Below, piece by piece: positions 26,564-35,351 of a stretch of 64,000 nucleotides of DNA. The DNA is from Streptomyces asoensis (GTDB taxonomy: Bacteria > Actinomycetota > Actinomycetes > Streptomycetales > Streptomycetaceae), in assembly GCF_013085465.1 (NCBI RefSeq), contig NZ_CP049838.1, forward strand, positions 4,216,001 through 4,280,000. The letters are read 5' to 3'. Each line of letters starts with the position of its first letter. Position 1 is the stretch's first letter. A model generated the notes under the pieces. That model was not told the DNA's origin. It saw only the letters and a list, made by a program, of their open reading frames with translations, and did not search any database. The position numbers and the translations under genes were made by a program.

Positions 26564-27721
26564 TTACGGCAGGTTCCTCGCCATCACGATGCGCTGGACC
26601 TGGTTCGTGCCCTCGTAGATCTGCGTGATCTTCGCGTCGCGCATCATCCGCTCCACCGGGTAGTCCCGGGTGTATCCGTAGCCGCCGAGGAGCTGGACCG
26701 CGTCCGTGGTGACCTCCATCGCCACGTCCGAGGCGAAGCACTTCGCGGCCGCGCCCTGGAAGGTGAGGTCGGCGTCCAGTCGCTCGGACTTGGCCGCCGC
26801 CGCGTACGTCAGCTGACGGGCGGCCTCGATCTTCATGGCCATGTCGGCGAGCATGAACTGGATGCCCTGGAAGTCGGCGATCGCCTTGCCGAACTGCTTG
26901 CGCTCCTGGACGTAGCCCTTGGCGTAGTCGAAGGCGCCCTGGGCGACGCCCAGCGCCTGCGCGGCGATCGTGATGCGGGTGTGGTCCAGGGTCTTCATCG
27001 CGGTCAGGAAGCCCGTGCCCTCCTCGCCGATCATGCGGTCGGCCGGGATACGGACGTTGTCGAAGTAGACCTCGCGGGTCGGGGAGCCCTTGATGCCCAG
27101 CTTCTTCTCCGGGGCGCCGAAGGAGACGCCCTCGTCCGACTTCTCCACCACGAAGGCGCTGATGCCCTTCGAGCGCTTCGTCGGGTCCGTCACGGCCATC
27201 ACCGTGTAGTACTCGGAGACGCCCGCGTTGGTGATCCAGCGCTTCACGCCGTTCAGGATCCAGTGGTCGCCGTCGCGGACCGCCTTCGTCTTCATGCCGG
27301 CCGCGTCCGAGCCCGCGTCCGGCTCGGAGAGGGCGTACGAGAACATCGCGTCGCCCTTGGCGAGCGGCGTCAGGTACTTCTTCTTCAGGTCCTCGGAGCC
27401 CGAGAGGATCACCGGCAGGGAGCCGAGTTTGTTCACCGCGGGGATCAGCGAGGAGGACACACAGGCCCGCGCGACCTCCTCGATCACGATCACCGTGGCG
27501 AGGGCGTCCGCACCCGCGCCGCCGTACGACTCGGGGACGTGCACCGCGTGCAGGTCGCTCGCCACCAGCGCGTCCAGCGCCTCCTGCGGGAAGCGGGCCT
27601 CCTCGTCCACCGCGGCGGCGTACGGCGCGATCTTCGCCTCGGACAGCGAGCGGATGGCGTCGCGGAGCATGTCGTGCTCCTCTGACGGGCGGTACAGGTC
27701 GAAGTCAGCCGATCCGGCCAA
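26564..27721 (-). CDS. Acyl-CoA dehydrogenase
   Basis: 385 residues, full length. The family order is complete: N-terminal helical domain, FAD-site motif MFSYALSEPDAGSDAAGM, WILNGVKRWITNAG, a mid beta-domain, and the C-terminal helical domain with the catalytic base in ITQIYEGTNQVQRIVMAR. It oxidises acyl-CoA thioesters to trans-2-enoyl-CoA, passing electrons to electron-transfer flavoprotein. The sequence looks like short/medium or branched-chain types; the substrate is not clear. Convergent with the thioesterase gene, divergent from UDP-glucose dehydrogenase. Confidence 0.93.
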   Translation of the reverse strand: MAGSADFDLYRPSEEHDMLRDAIRSLSEAKIAPYAAAVDEEARFPQEALDALVASDLHAVHVPESYGGAGADALATVIVIEEVARACVSSSLIPAVNKLGSLPVILSGSEDLKKKYLTPLAKGDAMFSYALSEPDAGSDAAGMKTKAVRDGDHWILNGVKRWITNAGVSEYYTVMAVTDPTKRSKGISAFVVEKSDEGVSFGAPEKKLGIKGSPTREVYFDNVRIPADRMIGEEGTGFLTAMKTLDHTRITIAAQALGVAQGAFDYAKGYVQERKQFGKAIADFQGIQFMLADMAMKIEAARQLTYAAAAKSERLDADLTFQGAAAKCFASDVAMEVTTDAVQLLGGYGYTRDYPVERMMRDAKITQIYEGTNQVQRIVMARNLP

Positions 27722-27921
27722 GGTGTCTCACGCTCCAAAAACGCTACGGTCACCGACGCTAATTACCGTTAAGTAACTCAAATTTTAGGGGCCCTCCCAC
27801 CCGAGTGATACGTGAGCTTGGCGACAGGGGGCGCCTTCTCCTGACAACTGCCCGGTGAAGGGAGCCGACACGCCCCGACTATGCTCGGGCGCGCAGCGAC
27901 GACATCCCACCTGGAGCATTC

Positions 27922-29265
27922 ATGGCCCTCAAGATCACCGTGATCGGCACCGGCTATCTCGGCGCCACGCACGCCGCGGCCATGGCCGAGCTGGGTTTCG
28001 AGGTGCTCGCTCTCGATGTCGTGCGCGAAAAGATCGAGATGCTGGAACGCGGCGAGACCCCCATGTACGAGCCGGGGCTCGAGGAACTGCTGCGCCGGCA
28101 CGTCCCCGGGTTCGAGGGGTCCAGCGGGCGGCTGCGCTTCACCCAGGACTGGGCCGAGGTGGGGGCCTTCGGTGACGTGCACTTCGTGTGCGTCAACACC
28201 CCGCAGAAGCACGGTGAGTACGCGTGCGACATGTCGTACGTCGAGTCCGCCATAGGCTCCCTCGCGCCTCATCTGGCGCGGCCCGCGCTCGTCGTCGGCA
28301 AGTCCACCGTGCCGGTGGGTTCCGCCGACCGGCTGGCCCGGACGATCGCCGAGCTGGCGCCCGCCGGTGCGGACGCCGAGCTCGCCTGGAACCCCGAGTT
28401 CCTGCGCGAGGGGCTCGCGGTCCAGGACACCCTGCACCCGGACCGCATCGTCGTCGGCGTGCGCAGCGAGCGGGCCGAGGCGCTGCTGCGGCAGGTGTAC
28501 GAGACGCCGATCGGCGAGGGGTCGCCGTTCGTCGTCACCGACTTCCCCACCGCCGAGCTGGTGAAGACCTCCGCGAACTCCTTCCTCGCCACCAAGATCT
28601 CCTTCATCAACGCCATGGCGGAGGTGTGCGAGGCCGCCGACGGCGATGTCGCCAAGCTGGCCGAGGCCATCGGCTACGACGACCGGATCGGGAAGAAGTT
28701 CCTGCGGGCGGGGATCGGGTTCGGCGGCGGCTGTCTGCCCAAGGACATCCGGGCGTTCATGGCCCGTGCCGGTGAGCTCGGGGCCGACCAGGCGCTGACC
28801 TTCCTGCGCGAGATCGACTCCATCAACATGCGTCAGCGCGGGCAGATGGTCGAGCTGGCACGGCAGGCGCTGGGCGGCGGGTCCTTCCTGGGCAAGCGGA
28901 TCGCCGTGCTCGGCGCCACCTTCAAGCCCGACTCCGACGACGTACGGGACTCGCCCGCCCTGAATGTCGCCGGGCAGATCCATCTCCAGGGCGGTCAGGT
29001 CACGGTGTACGACCCGAAGGGCATGGCCAACGCCCGCCGGGTCTTTCCGACGCTCGGGTACGCGGACTCGGCCCTGGAGGCCGTCCGGGGCGCCGACGCC
29101 GTACTGCACCTCACCGAGTGGCAGGAGTTCCGCGAGCTCGACCCGGCGCAGCTCGGGGAGGTCGCGACGACCCGGCTGATCCTCGACGGACGCAACGCGC
29201 TCGACCCGGTCCTGTGGCGCAAGGCCGGATGGACCTACCGGGCGATGGGCCGCCCGACCGCGTAG
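27922..29265 (+). CDS. UDP-glucose 6-dehydrogenase
   Basis: 447 residues. N-terminal Rossmann NAD domain (KITVIGTGYLGATHAAAM), central dimer domain with the catalytic Cys in GFGGGCLPKDIRAF, and a C-terminal UDP-binding domain (VLGATFKPDSDDVRDSPAL). It oxidises UDP-glucose to UDP-glucuronate with two NAD+. UDP-glucuronate feeds uronic-acid-containing wall polymers, which suits the LCP and glycosyltransferase genes before it. Monocistronic, ending at a strong hairpin. Confidence 0.93.
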   Translation: MALKITVIGTGYLGATHAAAMAELGFEVLALDVVREKIEMLERGETPMYEPGLEELLRRHVPGFEGSSGRLRFTQDWAEVGAFGDVHFVCVNTPQKHGEYACDMSYVESAIGSLAPHLARPALVVGKSTVPVGSADRLARTIAELAPAGADAELAWNPEFLREGLAVQDTLHPDRIVVGVRSERAEALLRQVYETPIGEGSPFVVTDFPTAELVKTSANSFLATKISFINAMAEVCEAADGDVAKLAEAIGYDDRIGKKFLRAGIGFGGGCLPKDIRAFMARAGELGADQALTFLREIDSINMRQRGQMVELARQALGGGSFLGKRIAVLGATFKPDSDDVRDSPALNVAGQIHLQGGQVTVYDPKGMANARRVFPTLGYADSALEAVRGADAVLHLTEWQEFRELDPAQLGEVATTRLILDGRNALDPVLWRKAGWTYRAMGRPTA

Positions 29266-29321
29266 GCGCGGGAACAAGCACGGGCACAGCCACACGCAAG
29301 GCGCAGGCCTACCCACAGAGC

Positions 29322-29362
29322 GACGCCGGTTCGGCCGAGGCTCAGTCGGCCGAACCGGCGTC
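29322..29362. terminator. Perfect bidirectional hairpin after UDP-glucose dehydrogenase
   Basis: GACGCCGGTTCGGCCGA (29322-29338) and TCGGCCGAACCGGCGTC (29346-29362) are perfect 17-base arms with a seven-base loop, followed by TTGTTGCATT. Confidence 0.88.
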
Positions 29363-29404
29363 TTGTTGCATTCTGCACCACCGGCCCGTGCTCCGGCCGG
29401 TGAA

Positions 29405-29932
29405 CTACTTCGCCCGGTACCGGCGCATCTTCGCGCGCGCCCCGCACACCTGCATCGAGCACCACCGCCCCCGGCCCGCCGGACTGCGGTCGTAGTACGC
29501 CCAGTGGCAGGTGACGGCCTCGCAGGCCTTCAGCCGGGTCCAGGTGCCCGCGATCAGCGCATCCGCCACCGCGGCGGCCGTACGGGAGAGCAGCGAGGCC
29601 GCTCCGGCGGCGGCCAGGCGGGCGGAGCCGTCGTGCTCGTCGATCGTCACCAGCAGGGGCGCCGACGCCAGCAGCTCGCCCAGCGGGGTCACCTCGCGGT
29701 GCGGCGGATGGCCCGCGTGGGCCAGCAGGGCGGCGCGCAGGGACTCGCGCAGCTCACGGGCCCGCGCCAGCTCGCCGGCCGCGTCCCCGGCGCCGTCGGT
29801 GTTCTCCGGCAGCCCGAAGCGCGCCCGGCCCTCCGCGGTGTCCAGCGCGTCCGCGCCCGACTCGAGGTCCAGCGTGTTCACCAGGGACTCGACCAGGGCC
29901 AGGCTCCCGGGCGCCGCCGATCGGTCATTCAT
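29405..29932 (-). CDS. CGNR zinc-finger (ABATE domain) transcriptional regulator-like protein
   Basis: 175 residues. The N-terminal 120 residues resemble the ABATE stress-binding domain that precedes CGNR zinc fingers. The C-terminal finger has C-x4-C ... C-x4-C (ACEAVTCHWAYYD, then WCSMQVCGARAKMRRYR). The CGNR tetrad reads CGAR here, with Asn replaced by Ala. Proteins of this class are putative DNA-binding regulators in actinobacteria. Divergent from two VOC genes with under 100 bases between, so it may control them. Confidence 0.85.
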   Translation of the reverse strand: MNDRSAAPGSLALVESLVNTLDLESGADALDTAEGRARFGLPENTDGAGDAAGELARARELRESLRAALLAHAGHPPHREVTPLGELLASAPLLVTIDEHDGSARLAAAGAASLLSRTAAAVADALIAGTWTRLKACEAVTCHWAYYDRSPAGRGRWCSMQVCGARAKMRRYRAK

Positions 29933-30025
29933 GCTTGCGACGTTACCGCCAATGCGGGAGCATGCAGTAACCGTTACTGGTTACCCGGCCTTAGAGGTAA
30001 CCATCCCGGACCACTGGAGGAAGTC

Positions 30026-30385
30026 ATGGCTCTCGCCAAGCTGGGCGTCGTCGTTCTGGACTGTCCCGACCCGGGCGCGCTGGCCGGTTTCTACGCCGAG
30101 GTGCTGGGCGGCACCGTCGAGGGCGAGGGGGACTGGGTCGACGTGAAGGTGCCCGGCGGTCGGTCGCTGGCCTTCCAGGCCGCCCCCGGGTTCGTACCGC
30201 CCGCGTGGCCCGCGCCCGACCACTCGCAGCAGTTCCATCTGGACCTGACCGTCGACGACCTGGACGCCGCCGAGCGGGGCGTGCTGGCGCTGGGCGCGAA
30301 GCCGCTGGACGCGGAGGACCACTCACGCGGCTGGCGTGTCTACGCGGATCCGGCTGGGCACCCGTTCTGCCTGTGCAGCTGCTGA
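30026..30385 (+). CDS. VOC (glyoxalase/bleomycin resistance fold) family protein, copy 1
   Basis: 119 residues from the ATG at 30026, with GGAGG upstream. It starts MALAKLGVVVLDCPDPGALAG and ends in ADPAGHPFCLCSC. Core motifs are FYAEVLGGTVEG and SQQFHLDLTVDDLDAAE. Proteins of this fold use a metal or bind drugs; the substrate here is unknown. It is close kin of the next gene, 68 bp downstream, and is probably co-transcribed with it. Confidence 0.88.
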   Translation: MALAKLGVVVLDCPDPGALAGFYAEVLGGTVEGEGDWVDVKVPGGRSLAFQAAPGFVPPAWPAPDHSQQFHLDLTVDDLDAAERGVLALGAKPLDAEDHSRGWRVYADPAGHPFCLCSC

Positions 30386-30453
30386 AGCCCGCACAACTGT
30401 CGAAGCCGCACGCCCGTCGAAGCCCCGTACCGCGCTCGAGCCAGGAGGATTCC

Positions 30454-30852
30454 ATGCCGCCCGTCGCCCGCTTCCGTTCCGTCGTCCTCGACTGTCCCGA
30501 CCCGCGCGCGCTCGCCGACTTCTACGCGGCGGTCCTGGGCGGTACGCCCGAGGCCGAGGACGGCGAGGACGACTGGTTCGTCCTGCACGTCCCCGGCGGT
30601 CCCCGGATCGCGTTCCAACAGGTGGAGGGGTACACCCCGCCGGAGTGGCCGCGCGCCGACCGCAATCCGCAGCAGTTCCACCTCGATCTCGACGGCGGCG
30701 CCACCTGGGCGGAGATCGACGCGGCCCACGAGCGGGTGCTGGCGCTGGGCGCGCGGCCGCTGGATCTGGAGGACCGTGAGAAGAAGGACTTCCAGGTGTA
30801 CGCCGATCCGGCGGGACATCCGTTCTGCCTGTGCCGGGTCGAGCACGCGTAG
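30454..30852 (+). CDS. VOC family protein, copy 2
   Basis: 132 residues from the ATG at 30454, with AGGAGGA upstream. It aligns along its whole length with the preceding protein: VVLDCPDPRALADFYAAVLG, QQFHLDLDGG and VYADPAGHPFCLC. The pair is an evident tandem duplication with considerable divergence. Function unknown; resistance or small-molecule binding is a family-level possibility only. Confidence 0.88.
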   Translation: MPPVARFRSVVLDCPDPRALADFYAAVLGGTPEAEDGEDDWFVLHVPGGPRIAFQQVEGYTPPEWPRADRNPQQFHLDLDGGATWAEIDAAHERVLALGARPLDLEDREKKDFQVYADPAGHPFCLCRVEHA

Positions 30853-30869
30853 CGGCCCTGCCCTGCGGC

Positions 30870-32039
30870 CTATCTGTCCAGCTCCGCGATCCTCGCCGTC
30901 GACGGCTCCCTGCGGTCCTGGGCCGCTCGGGCCGTGAAGTCGGCGGTGCGCAGGACGCGCTGCACGTTGCCCCAGGTCAGCAGGGTGATGTCGGCCTCCG
31001 GCCAGCCCCGGCGGAGCAGCTCGGCGATCAGATGCGGATAGCCGGAGGCGTCGGCGAGGCCCTGCGGGTGGGCGGCGCCGGAGTCGTAGAGGCCGGACAG
31101 GCCGACGCAGGCCGGGCCGGCGATCGCGCGGACGTGGTCGAGGTGGTCGGCCACGTCCCGCAGGCCGGGGCCGGTCTGCTCGGCGGTCAGCGGCACCAGG
31201 CAGAGTCCCTTGGCCTCGCCCAGCCCGGCGAGCAGTTCGTCGGACAGGTTGGCGGGATGGGGGCGCAGCGCGGCGGCGGCGGAGCGGGTGCACAGGACCG
31301 GCGTCCTGGAGAGGGTGAGCACGCGGCCGACGGTGAGGTCGGAGGCGCCGGAGAGGTCGGCGAGCACGCCGAGCCGGTTCATCTCGCGCAGGACCTCCTC
31401 GCCGAACCGGGTCAGCCCCGCGTCGCCCGCCCAGGAGGTGCCGGCGAGGGTGAGGACGCGCAGCCCGAGGGAGTGCAGCACGCGCAGGACGCCCAGGGAG
31501 TCGTCGAGCGCGGCGGCCGCGGCCGGGCCCAGGACGATGGCGACGCGGCCGCAGTTGCGGGCGTCGATGACCTGCCCGGCGCTGCGGGCGAGCCGCAGCC
31601 CTTCGGGGTGGGCGGCGATCACCGACCGGACGAGGTCCAGCTGCTCCAGGGTGGCCCCGACGGCCCGGTCGGCGACGAGGCCCTCGGGCAGGTGCAGCGA
31701 CCACAGCAGCGCGCCGACATTGCCGCGGCGCAGCCGGGGCACGTCCGTGTCGACGGCGCTCTCGCCGAGCTGGAGGTCGTAGCAGGGCAGGTGACGCAGG
31801 GCCGAGGGCAGTCCGCTGTAGCCGTCGGCGACGGGGTGCGTGGCGAGGAGGGCCCGGGCGCGCTCCAGCGGGGTGCTCTCGGGCTCCTGGGCGGCCTGGA
31901 CTGCTTGGGCGGCCTCGGCGGCCTCGGCGGCTTCCTCGGCCGTGAGCGGCGCGTACGGGCTGAACGGGGCCGTCTGCGCCTCGTCGTCGAGCTCACCGAC
32001 CTCGGGAAGGGTGTGCGGCTCGTCATGGAGGTCGGCCAT
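30870..32039 (-). CDS. M19 dipeptidase paralogue lacking all metal ligands (probable pseudoenzyme)
   Basis: 389 residues that align with the intact renal-dipeptidase-type protein at 33646-34833 throughout, plus an Ala/Glu-rich N-terminal extension of about 60 residues. Every zinc ligand is replaced. [12 protein letters not shown] becomes VADGYSGLPSAL (His to Tyr, Asp to Gly). The Glu in LMGAEGG is absent from IVLGPAAAA. DLSHVA becomes DLSGAS, and FSHSSARAV becomes LCTRSAAAA. Dipeptidase chemistry is therefore very unlikely. The frame is intact and the fold-forming C-terminal motif DASGYPHLIAELLRRGW is kept, so the gene is maintained, perhaps for binding or regulation. Confidence 0.88.
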   Translation of the reverse strand: MADLHDEPHTLPEVGELDDEAQTAPFSPYAPLTAEEAAEAAEAAQAVQAAQEPESTPLERARALLATHPVADGYSGLPSALRHLPCYDLQLGESAVDTDVPRLRRGNVGALLWSLHLPEGLVADRAVGATLEQLDLVRSVIAAHPEGLRLARSAGQVIDARNCGRVAIVLGPAAAAALDDSLGVLRVLHSLGLRVLTLAGTSWAGDAGLTRFGEEVLREMNRLGVLADLSGASDLTVGRVLTLSRTPVLCTRSAAAALRPHPANLSDELLAGLGEAKGLCLVPLTAEQTGPGLRDVADHLDHVRAIAGPACVGLSGLYDSGAAHPQGLADASGYPHLIAELLRRGWPEADITLLTWGNVQRVLRTADFTARAAQDRREPSTARIAELDR

Positions 32040-32135
32040 GGCGGTCTCCGTACGTCGATCAGCAGTACGGTCACCGTCGCACGGCGGACGGCCGACTTCC
32101 TGGTGGACGAGGCGTTCGGGGGACGGACGCGCCGG

Positions 32136-32495
32136 TCAGGTGCCCTCAGCCACCTGGATCACGTCGTCCAGGGTGTCCCGGGACCGGACCAGATCCGCGA
32201 TCGTACGGTCGATGCGGTCGCGTTCGGCGGTGAGGTCGGCCACCAGCCTGGGGGTGGCGACGGCGGAGGGGCCCCCGTCGGAGTCCCGCATGCACGGCAG
32301 CAGCTGGGCGATCTTGGTGCTGTGGAGCCCGGCCGCGAACAGCTCCTGGATGAGCACGACCCGGTCGACGGCCCGCTCCGGGTAGTCCCGGTGCCCGCCG
32401 GGGGTGCGGTCGGCGGTCAGCAGCCCCTGGGCCTCGTAGTAGCGCAGGGAGCGCTCGCTGACGTTCGTACGCCGCGCCAGTTCACCGATCCGCAT
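32136..32495 (-). CDS. MerR family transcriptional regulator
   Basis: 119 residues. The N-terminal winged helix MRIGELARRTNVSERSLRYY is the MerR DNA-binding domain; a wing (GGHRDYPE) and a dimerisation coiled coil (LTAERDRIDRTIADLVRSRD) follow. It has one central Cys (LLPCMRD) and no obvious metal-binding loop. Divergent from an Old Yellow Enzyme gene, with a 22-bp dyad between them that is the likely operator. Confidence 0.92.
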   Translation of the reverse strand: MRIGELARRTNVSERSLRYYEAQGLLTADRTPGGHRDYPERAVDRVVLIQELFAAGLHSTKIAQLLPCMRDSDGGPSAVATPRLVADLTAERDRIDRTIADLVRSRDTLDDVIQVAEGT

Positions 32496-32519
32496 GACTG
32501 CCCCCGGTCCCGGAAGGAC

Positions 32520-32551
32520 TTGAACCTGACATCAGTGTCAACTTCTACGGT
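32520..32551 (+). promoter_or_regulatory. MerR operator and promoter of the Old Yellow Enzyme gene
   Basis: A 22-bp dyad at 32520-32541 has the pattern TTGA-NN-CTGA-NN-TCAG-NN-TCAA. Its left arm contains TTGAAC, a possible -35; a -10-like TACGGT lies at 32546-32551 after a 20-base spacer. Long spacers with the operator inside are the hallmark of MerR-activated promoters. The predicted transcript would start at or within a base or two of the ATG at 32558, that is, leaderless. Confidence 0.65.
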
Positions 32552-32557
32552 ACCGCC

Positions 32558-33697
32558 ATGACACCGACCAAGGACACCCCGTTCCGGCTGGGAGGGCTCG
32601 CTCTCCCCCACCGTCTCGTCATGGCTCCCCTGACCCGCAACCGCGCCGCCGCCGACGGCACGCCGGGCGACCTCATGGTCGAGTACTACGCCCAGCGTGC
32701 CTCCGCCGGCCTGATCATCGCCGAGGCCGCGACGCCCAACGCGGTCGGGCAGACGTATCCGAACATCACCGCGATCCACCGGCCCGAGCACGTGGCCGGA
32801 TGGCGGCGGGTGACCGACGCCGTGCGGGACGCGGGCGGCCGGATGTTCCTCCAGCTCCAGCACGGCGGGCGGGTGAGTCATCCGGCGACCAGCGGGCTGA
32901 CGCCCGTCGCCCCCTCCCCCGTCCCGTTGCCGGAGACGATCTTCACGCCGGAGGGTCACCGGCCTGCCGTCACGCCCCGGGAGATGAGCCCGGACGACAT
33001 CGGCGCCACCGTCGCCGACTTCGCCGCGGCCGCCCGCAACGCGCTCGACGCCGGTTTCGAGGGCGTGGAGGTGCACGCCGCCAACGGCCATCTGCTGCAC
33101 CAGTTCCTGGCCGGCAACACCAATCGCCGCACCGACGCCTACGGCGGCTCGGTCGCCGGGCGGATCCGGTTCACGGCGGAGGTGGTGGAGGCGGTCGCCG
33201 CGGAGATCGGCGCGGAGCGGGTGGGCGTACGGATCTCGCCCGGCGTCACCTTCAACGGCATCGAGGAGGGCGACGACGAGACGGCGGAGCTCTACCCGGC
33301 GCTCGTCGAGCGGCTGAAGGGCCTCGGGCTCGCGTATCTGCACGTGGTGTACGCCGACCCGGACGCGCCGCTGTTCCGCCGGATCCGGGCCGAGTGGCCG
33401 GGGACGCTCGTCGCCAACCCGGTGCTGCCGGAACTCACCACGGACGCCGTGTCCCGCGCGGTCGACCGGCTGCTCGCCGCCGGAGCCGAGCTGATCGCCC
33501 TGGGGCGACCGTTCCTGGCCAACCCCGACCTGGTCGACCGGCTGCGCCGGGGGGCGCCGCTGAACCCCCTGCGGGACCGGTACCTGATGTACGTGGGCGG
33601 GGCGGTCGGCTACACCGACTACCCCGCCCTGCCCGACGGGCCCGCTCAGCCGTCCAGCGACTCGATCGTCGCGTGGGACGGCGACCGGGTCGCCTGA
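32558..33697 (+). CDS. Old Yellow Enzyme family alkene reductase
   Basis: 379 residues, full-length FMN-dependent TIM barrel. Motifs: [15 protein letters not shown] at the start of the barrel, [28 protein letters not shown] with the substrate-binding region (N-x-R-x-D-x-YGGS) and [14 protein letters not shown]. These enzymes reduce activated C=C bonds of enals, enones or nitro compounds with NAD(P)H. Regulated, by position, by the divergent MerR gene. Its 3' end overlaps the convergent dipeptidase gene by 52 bp. Confidence 0.93.
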   Translation: MTPTKDTPFRLGGLALPHRLVMAPLTRNRAAADGTPGDLMVEYYAQRASAGLIIAEAATPNAVGQTYPNITAIHRPEHVAGWRRVTDAVRDAGGRMFLQLQHGGRVSHPATSGLTPVAPSPVPLPETIFTPEGHRPAVTPREMSPDDIGATVADFAAAARNALDAGFEGVEVHAANGHLLHQFLAGNTNRRTDAYGGSVAGRIRFTAEVVEAVAAEIGAERVGVRISPGVTFNGIEEGDDETAELYPALVERLKGLGLAYLHVVYADPDAPLFRRIRAEWPGTLVANPVLPELTTDAVSRAVDRLLAAGAELIALGRPFLANPDLVDRLRRGAPLNPLRDRYLMYVGGAVGYTDYPALPDGPAQPSSDSIVAWDGDRVA

Positions 33698-34833
33698 AGG
33701 CCACGGGCCACGTCCTCCGCCGCACCGAGTACGCGTACCGCGTTCTGCCAGGTCAGCTTGGCGAGGTCCGGCCGGGACCAGCCGCGGTCGAGGAGCTCCG
33801 CGATCAGGTTGGGGTAGCCGGAGACGTCGTCGAGGCCGTCGGGGGTGAAGGCGGTGCCGTCGTAGTCGCCGCCGATGCCGAGGTGGTCGATGCCGGCGAC
33901 CTCGCGCATGTGGTCGAGGTGGTCGGCGACCGTGGCGACGGTGGCGATCGGGCGGGGGTTCGTCTCCTCGAAGGCCCGGTGGACCTTCATCGCCTCGGCC
34001 GTGGTGGCGAGGTGGTGGAAACCGTTCGCGCGCATGTTGTCGTCGGCGGCGGCCGTCCAGTCGACCGCCGCCTGGAGGACGAACTTCGGCACGAAGGTCA
34101 CCATCGCCATGCCGCCGTTGGCGGGGAGGCGTTCGAGGACGTCGTCCGGGATGTTGCGGGGGTGGTCGCACACCGCTCGCGCGGAGGAGTGCGAGAAGAT
34201 CACCGGCGCGGTCGTCGCGTCGAGCGCGTCCCGCATCGTCGTCGCCGCCACGTGCGAGAGGTCGACCAGCATGCCCTCGCGGTTCATCTCGCGCACGACC
34301 TCGCGGCCGAAGGCGGACAGGCCGCCGGCCTTGGGTGCGTCGGTCGCGGAGTCCGCCCAGTCCACGTTGTCGTTGTGGGTGAGCGTCATGTAGCGCACGC
34401 CGAGCGCGTACAGGCCGCGCAGGGTGCCGAGCGAGTTGGCGATGGAGTGGCCGCCCTCCGCCCCCATGAGCGAGGCGATACGGCCCTCCGCGCGCGCCGT
34501 CTCCATGTCCGCGGCCGTCAGCGCGGCGCGCAGGTCCCGCGGGTGACGGGCGATGAGCCGCCGCACGCAGTCGATCTGCTCCAGCGTCGCCGGGACCGCG
34601 TCGGGCAGGTCCGCGCGCACGTACACCGACCAGTACTGCGCACCGACCCCGCCCTCGCGCAGCCGGGGGATGTCGGTGTGCAGGTGGGCGTGCTGGTCGC
34701 CGGCGATGTCGCGGGCGTCGAGGTCGTAGCGGACCTGCTCGCGCAGCGCCCAGGGCAGGTCGTTGTGGCCGTCGACGACGGGGAACTCGCGCAGGAGCTC
34801 GCGGGCCGCGTCCAGTGAGGTCATCTCCGTCAC
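33646..34833 (-). CDS. M19 (renal dipeptidase-type) membrane-dipeptidase family protein
   Basis: 395 residues from a GTG at 34833 that overlaps the purE stop (GTGA); ATG at 34824 is an alternative. Complete binuclear zinc site: His23 and Asp25 in [12 protein letters not shown], Glu in [11 protein letters not shown], His in [10 protein letters not shown] and His in [10 protein letters not shown] well-studied S. coelicolor M19 enzyme of this type hydrolyses dipeptides, including L-D forms; this is probably its equivalent. No signal peptide is evident, so it is likely cytoplasmic. Translationally coupled to purE-purK. Confidence 0.93.
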   Translation of the reverse strand: MTEMTSLDAARELLREFPVVDGHNDLPWALREQVRYDLDARDIAGDQHAHLHTDIPRLREGGVGAQYWSVYVRADLPDAVPATLEQIDCVRRLIARHPRDLRAALTAADMETARAEGRIASLMGAEGGHSIANSLGTLRGLYALGVRYMTLTHNDNVDWADSATDAPKAGGLSAFGREVVREMNREGMLVDLSHVAATTMRDALDATTAPVIFSHSSARAVCDHPRNIPDDVLERLPANGGMAMVTFVPKFVLQAAVDWTAAADDNMRANGFHHLATTAEAMKVHRAFEETNPRPIATVATVADHLDHMREVAGIDHLGIGGDYDGTAFTPDGLDDVSGYPNLIAELLDRGWSRPDLAKLTWQNAVRVLGAAEDVARGLQATRSPSHATIESLDG

Positions 34834-35351
34834 TTTCCGAAACCGAAGCCGTTCGAACCCTCGACCTTGGCGCGCAGCCGCTTGCCCTTCTCGGTGGCCT
34901 GGTCGTTCAGCTCCTGCTGGAAGTCCCGCATGCGGGCGAGCAGCTCCTCGTCGTGGGTGGCGAGGATGCGGGCGGCCAGCAGACCGGCGTTGCGGGCGCC
35001 AGCCACCGAGACCGTGGCGACCGGGACACCGGCCGGCATCTGCACGATCGACAGCAGGCTGTCCATGCCGTCCAGGTACTTCAGGGGCACGGGTACGCCG
35101 ATCACCGGCAGCGGGGTCACGGAGGCGAGCATGCCGGGGAGGTGGGCGGCGCCGCCGGCGCCCGCGATGATCACCTTGAGTCCGCGCCCGTCCGCCTGCT
35201 CGCCGTACGCGACCATCTCGCGCGGCATGCGGTGCGCGGAGACGACGTCGACCTCGTACGCGATCTCGAACTCGTCGAGGGCCTGCGCGGCGGCCTCCAT
35301 GACGGGCCAGTCGCTGTCCGACCCCATGACGATGCCTACAACAGGGCTCAT
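34830..35351 (-). CDS. purE: PurE, N5-carboxyaminoimidazole ribonucleotide mutase
   Basis: 173 residues, class I PurE. N-terminal [18 protein letters not shown] includes the conserved GSxSD motif. SAHRMPREM carries the catalytic His, and [12 protein letters not shown] the substrate loop. It converts N5-CAIR to CAIR in purine synthesis. The ATG at 35351 overlaps the purK stop (ATGA), matching the successive reactions of PurK and PurE. Confidence 0.97.
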   Translation of the reverse strand: MSPVVGIVMGSDSDWPVMEAAAQALDEFEIAYEVDVVSAHRMPREMVAYGEQADGRGLKVIIAGAGGAAHLPGMLASVTPLPVIGVPVPLKYLDGMDSLLSIVQMPAGVPVATVSVAGARNAGLLAARILATHDEELLARMRDFQQELNDQATEKGKRLRAKVEGSNGFGFGK

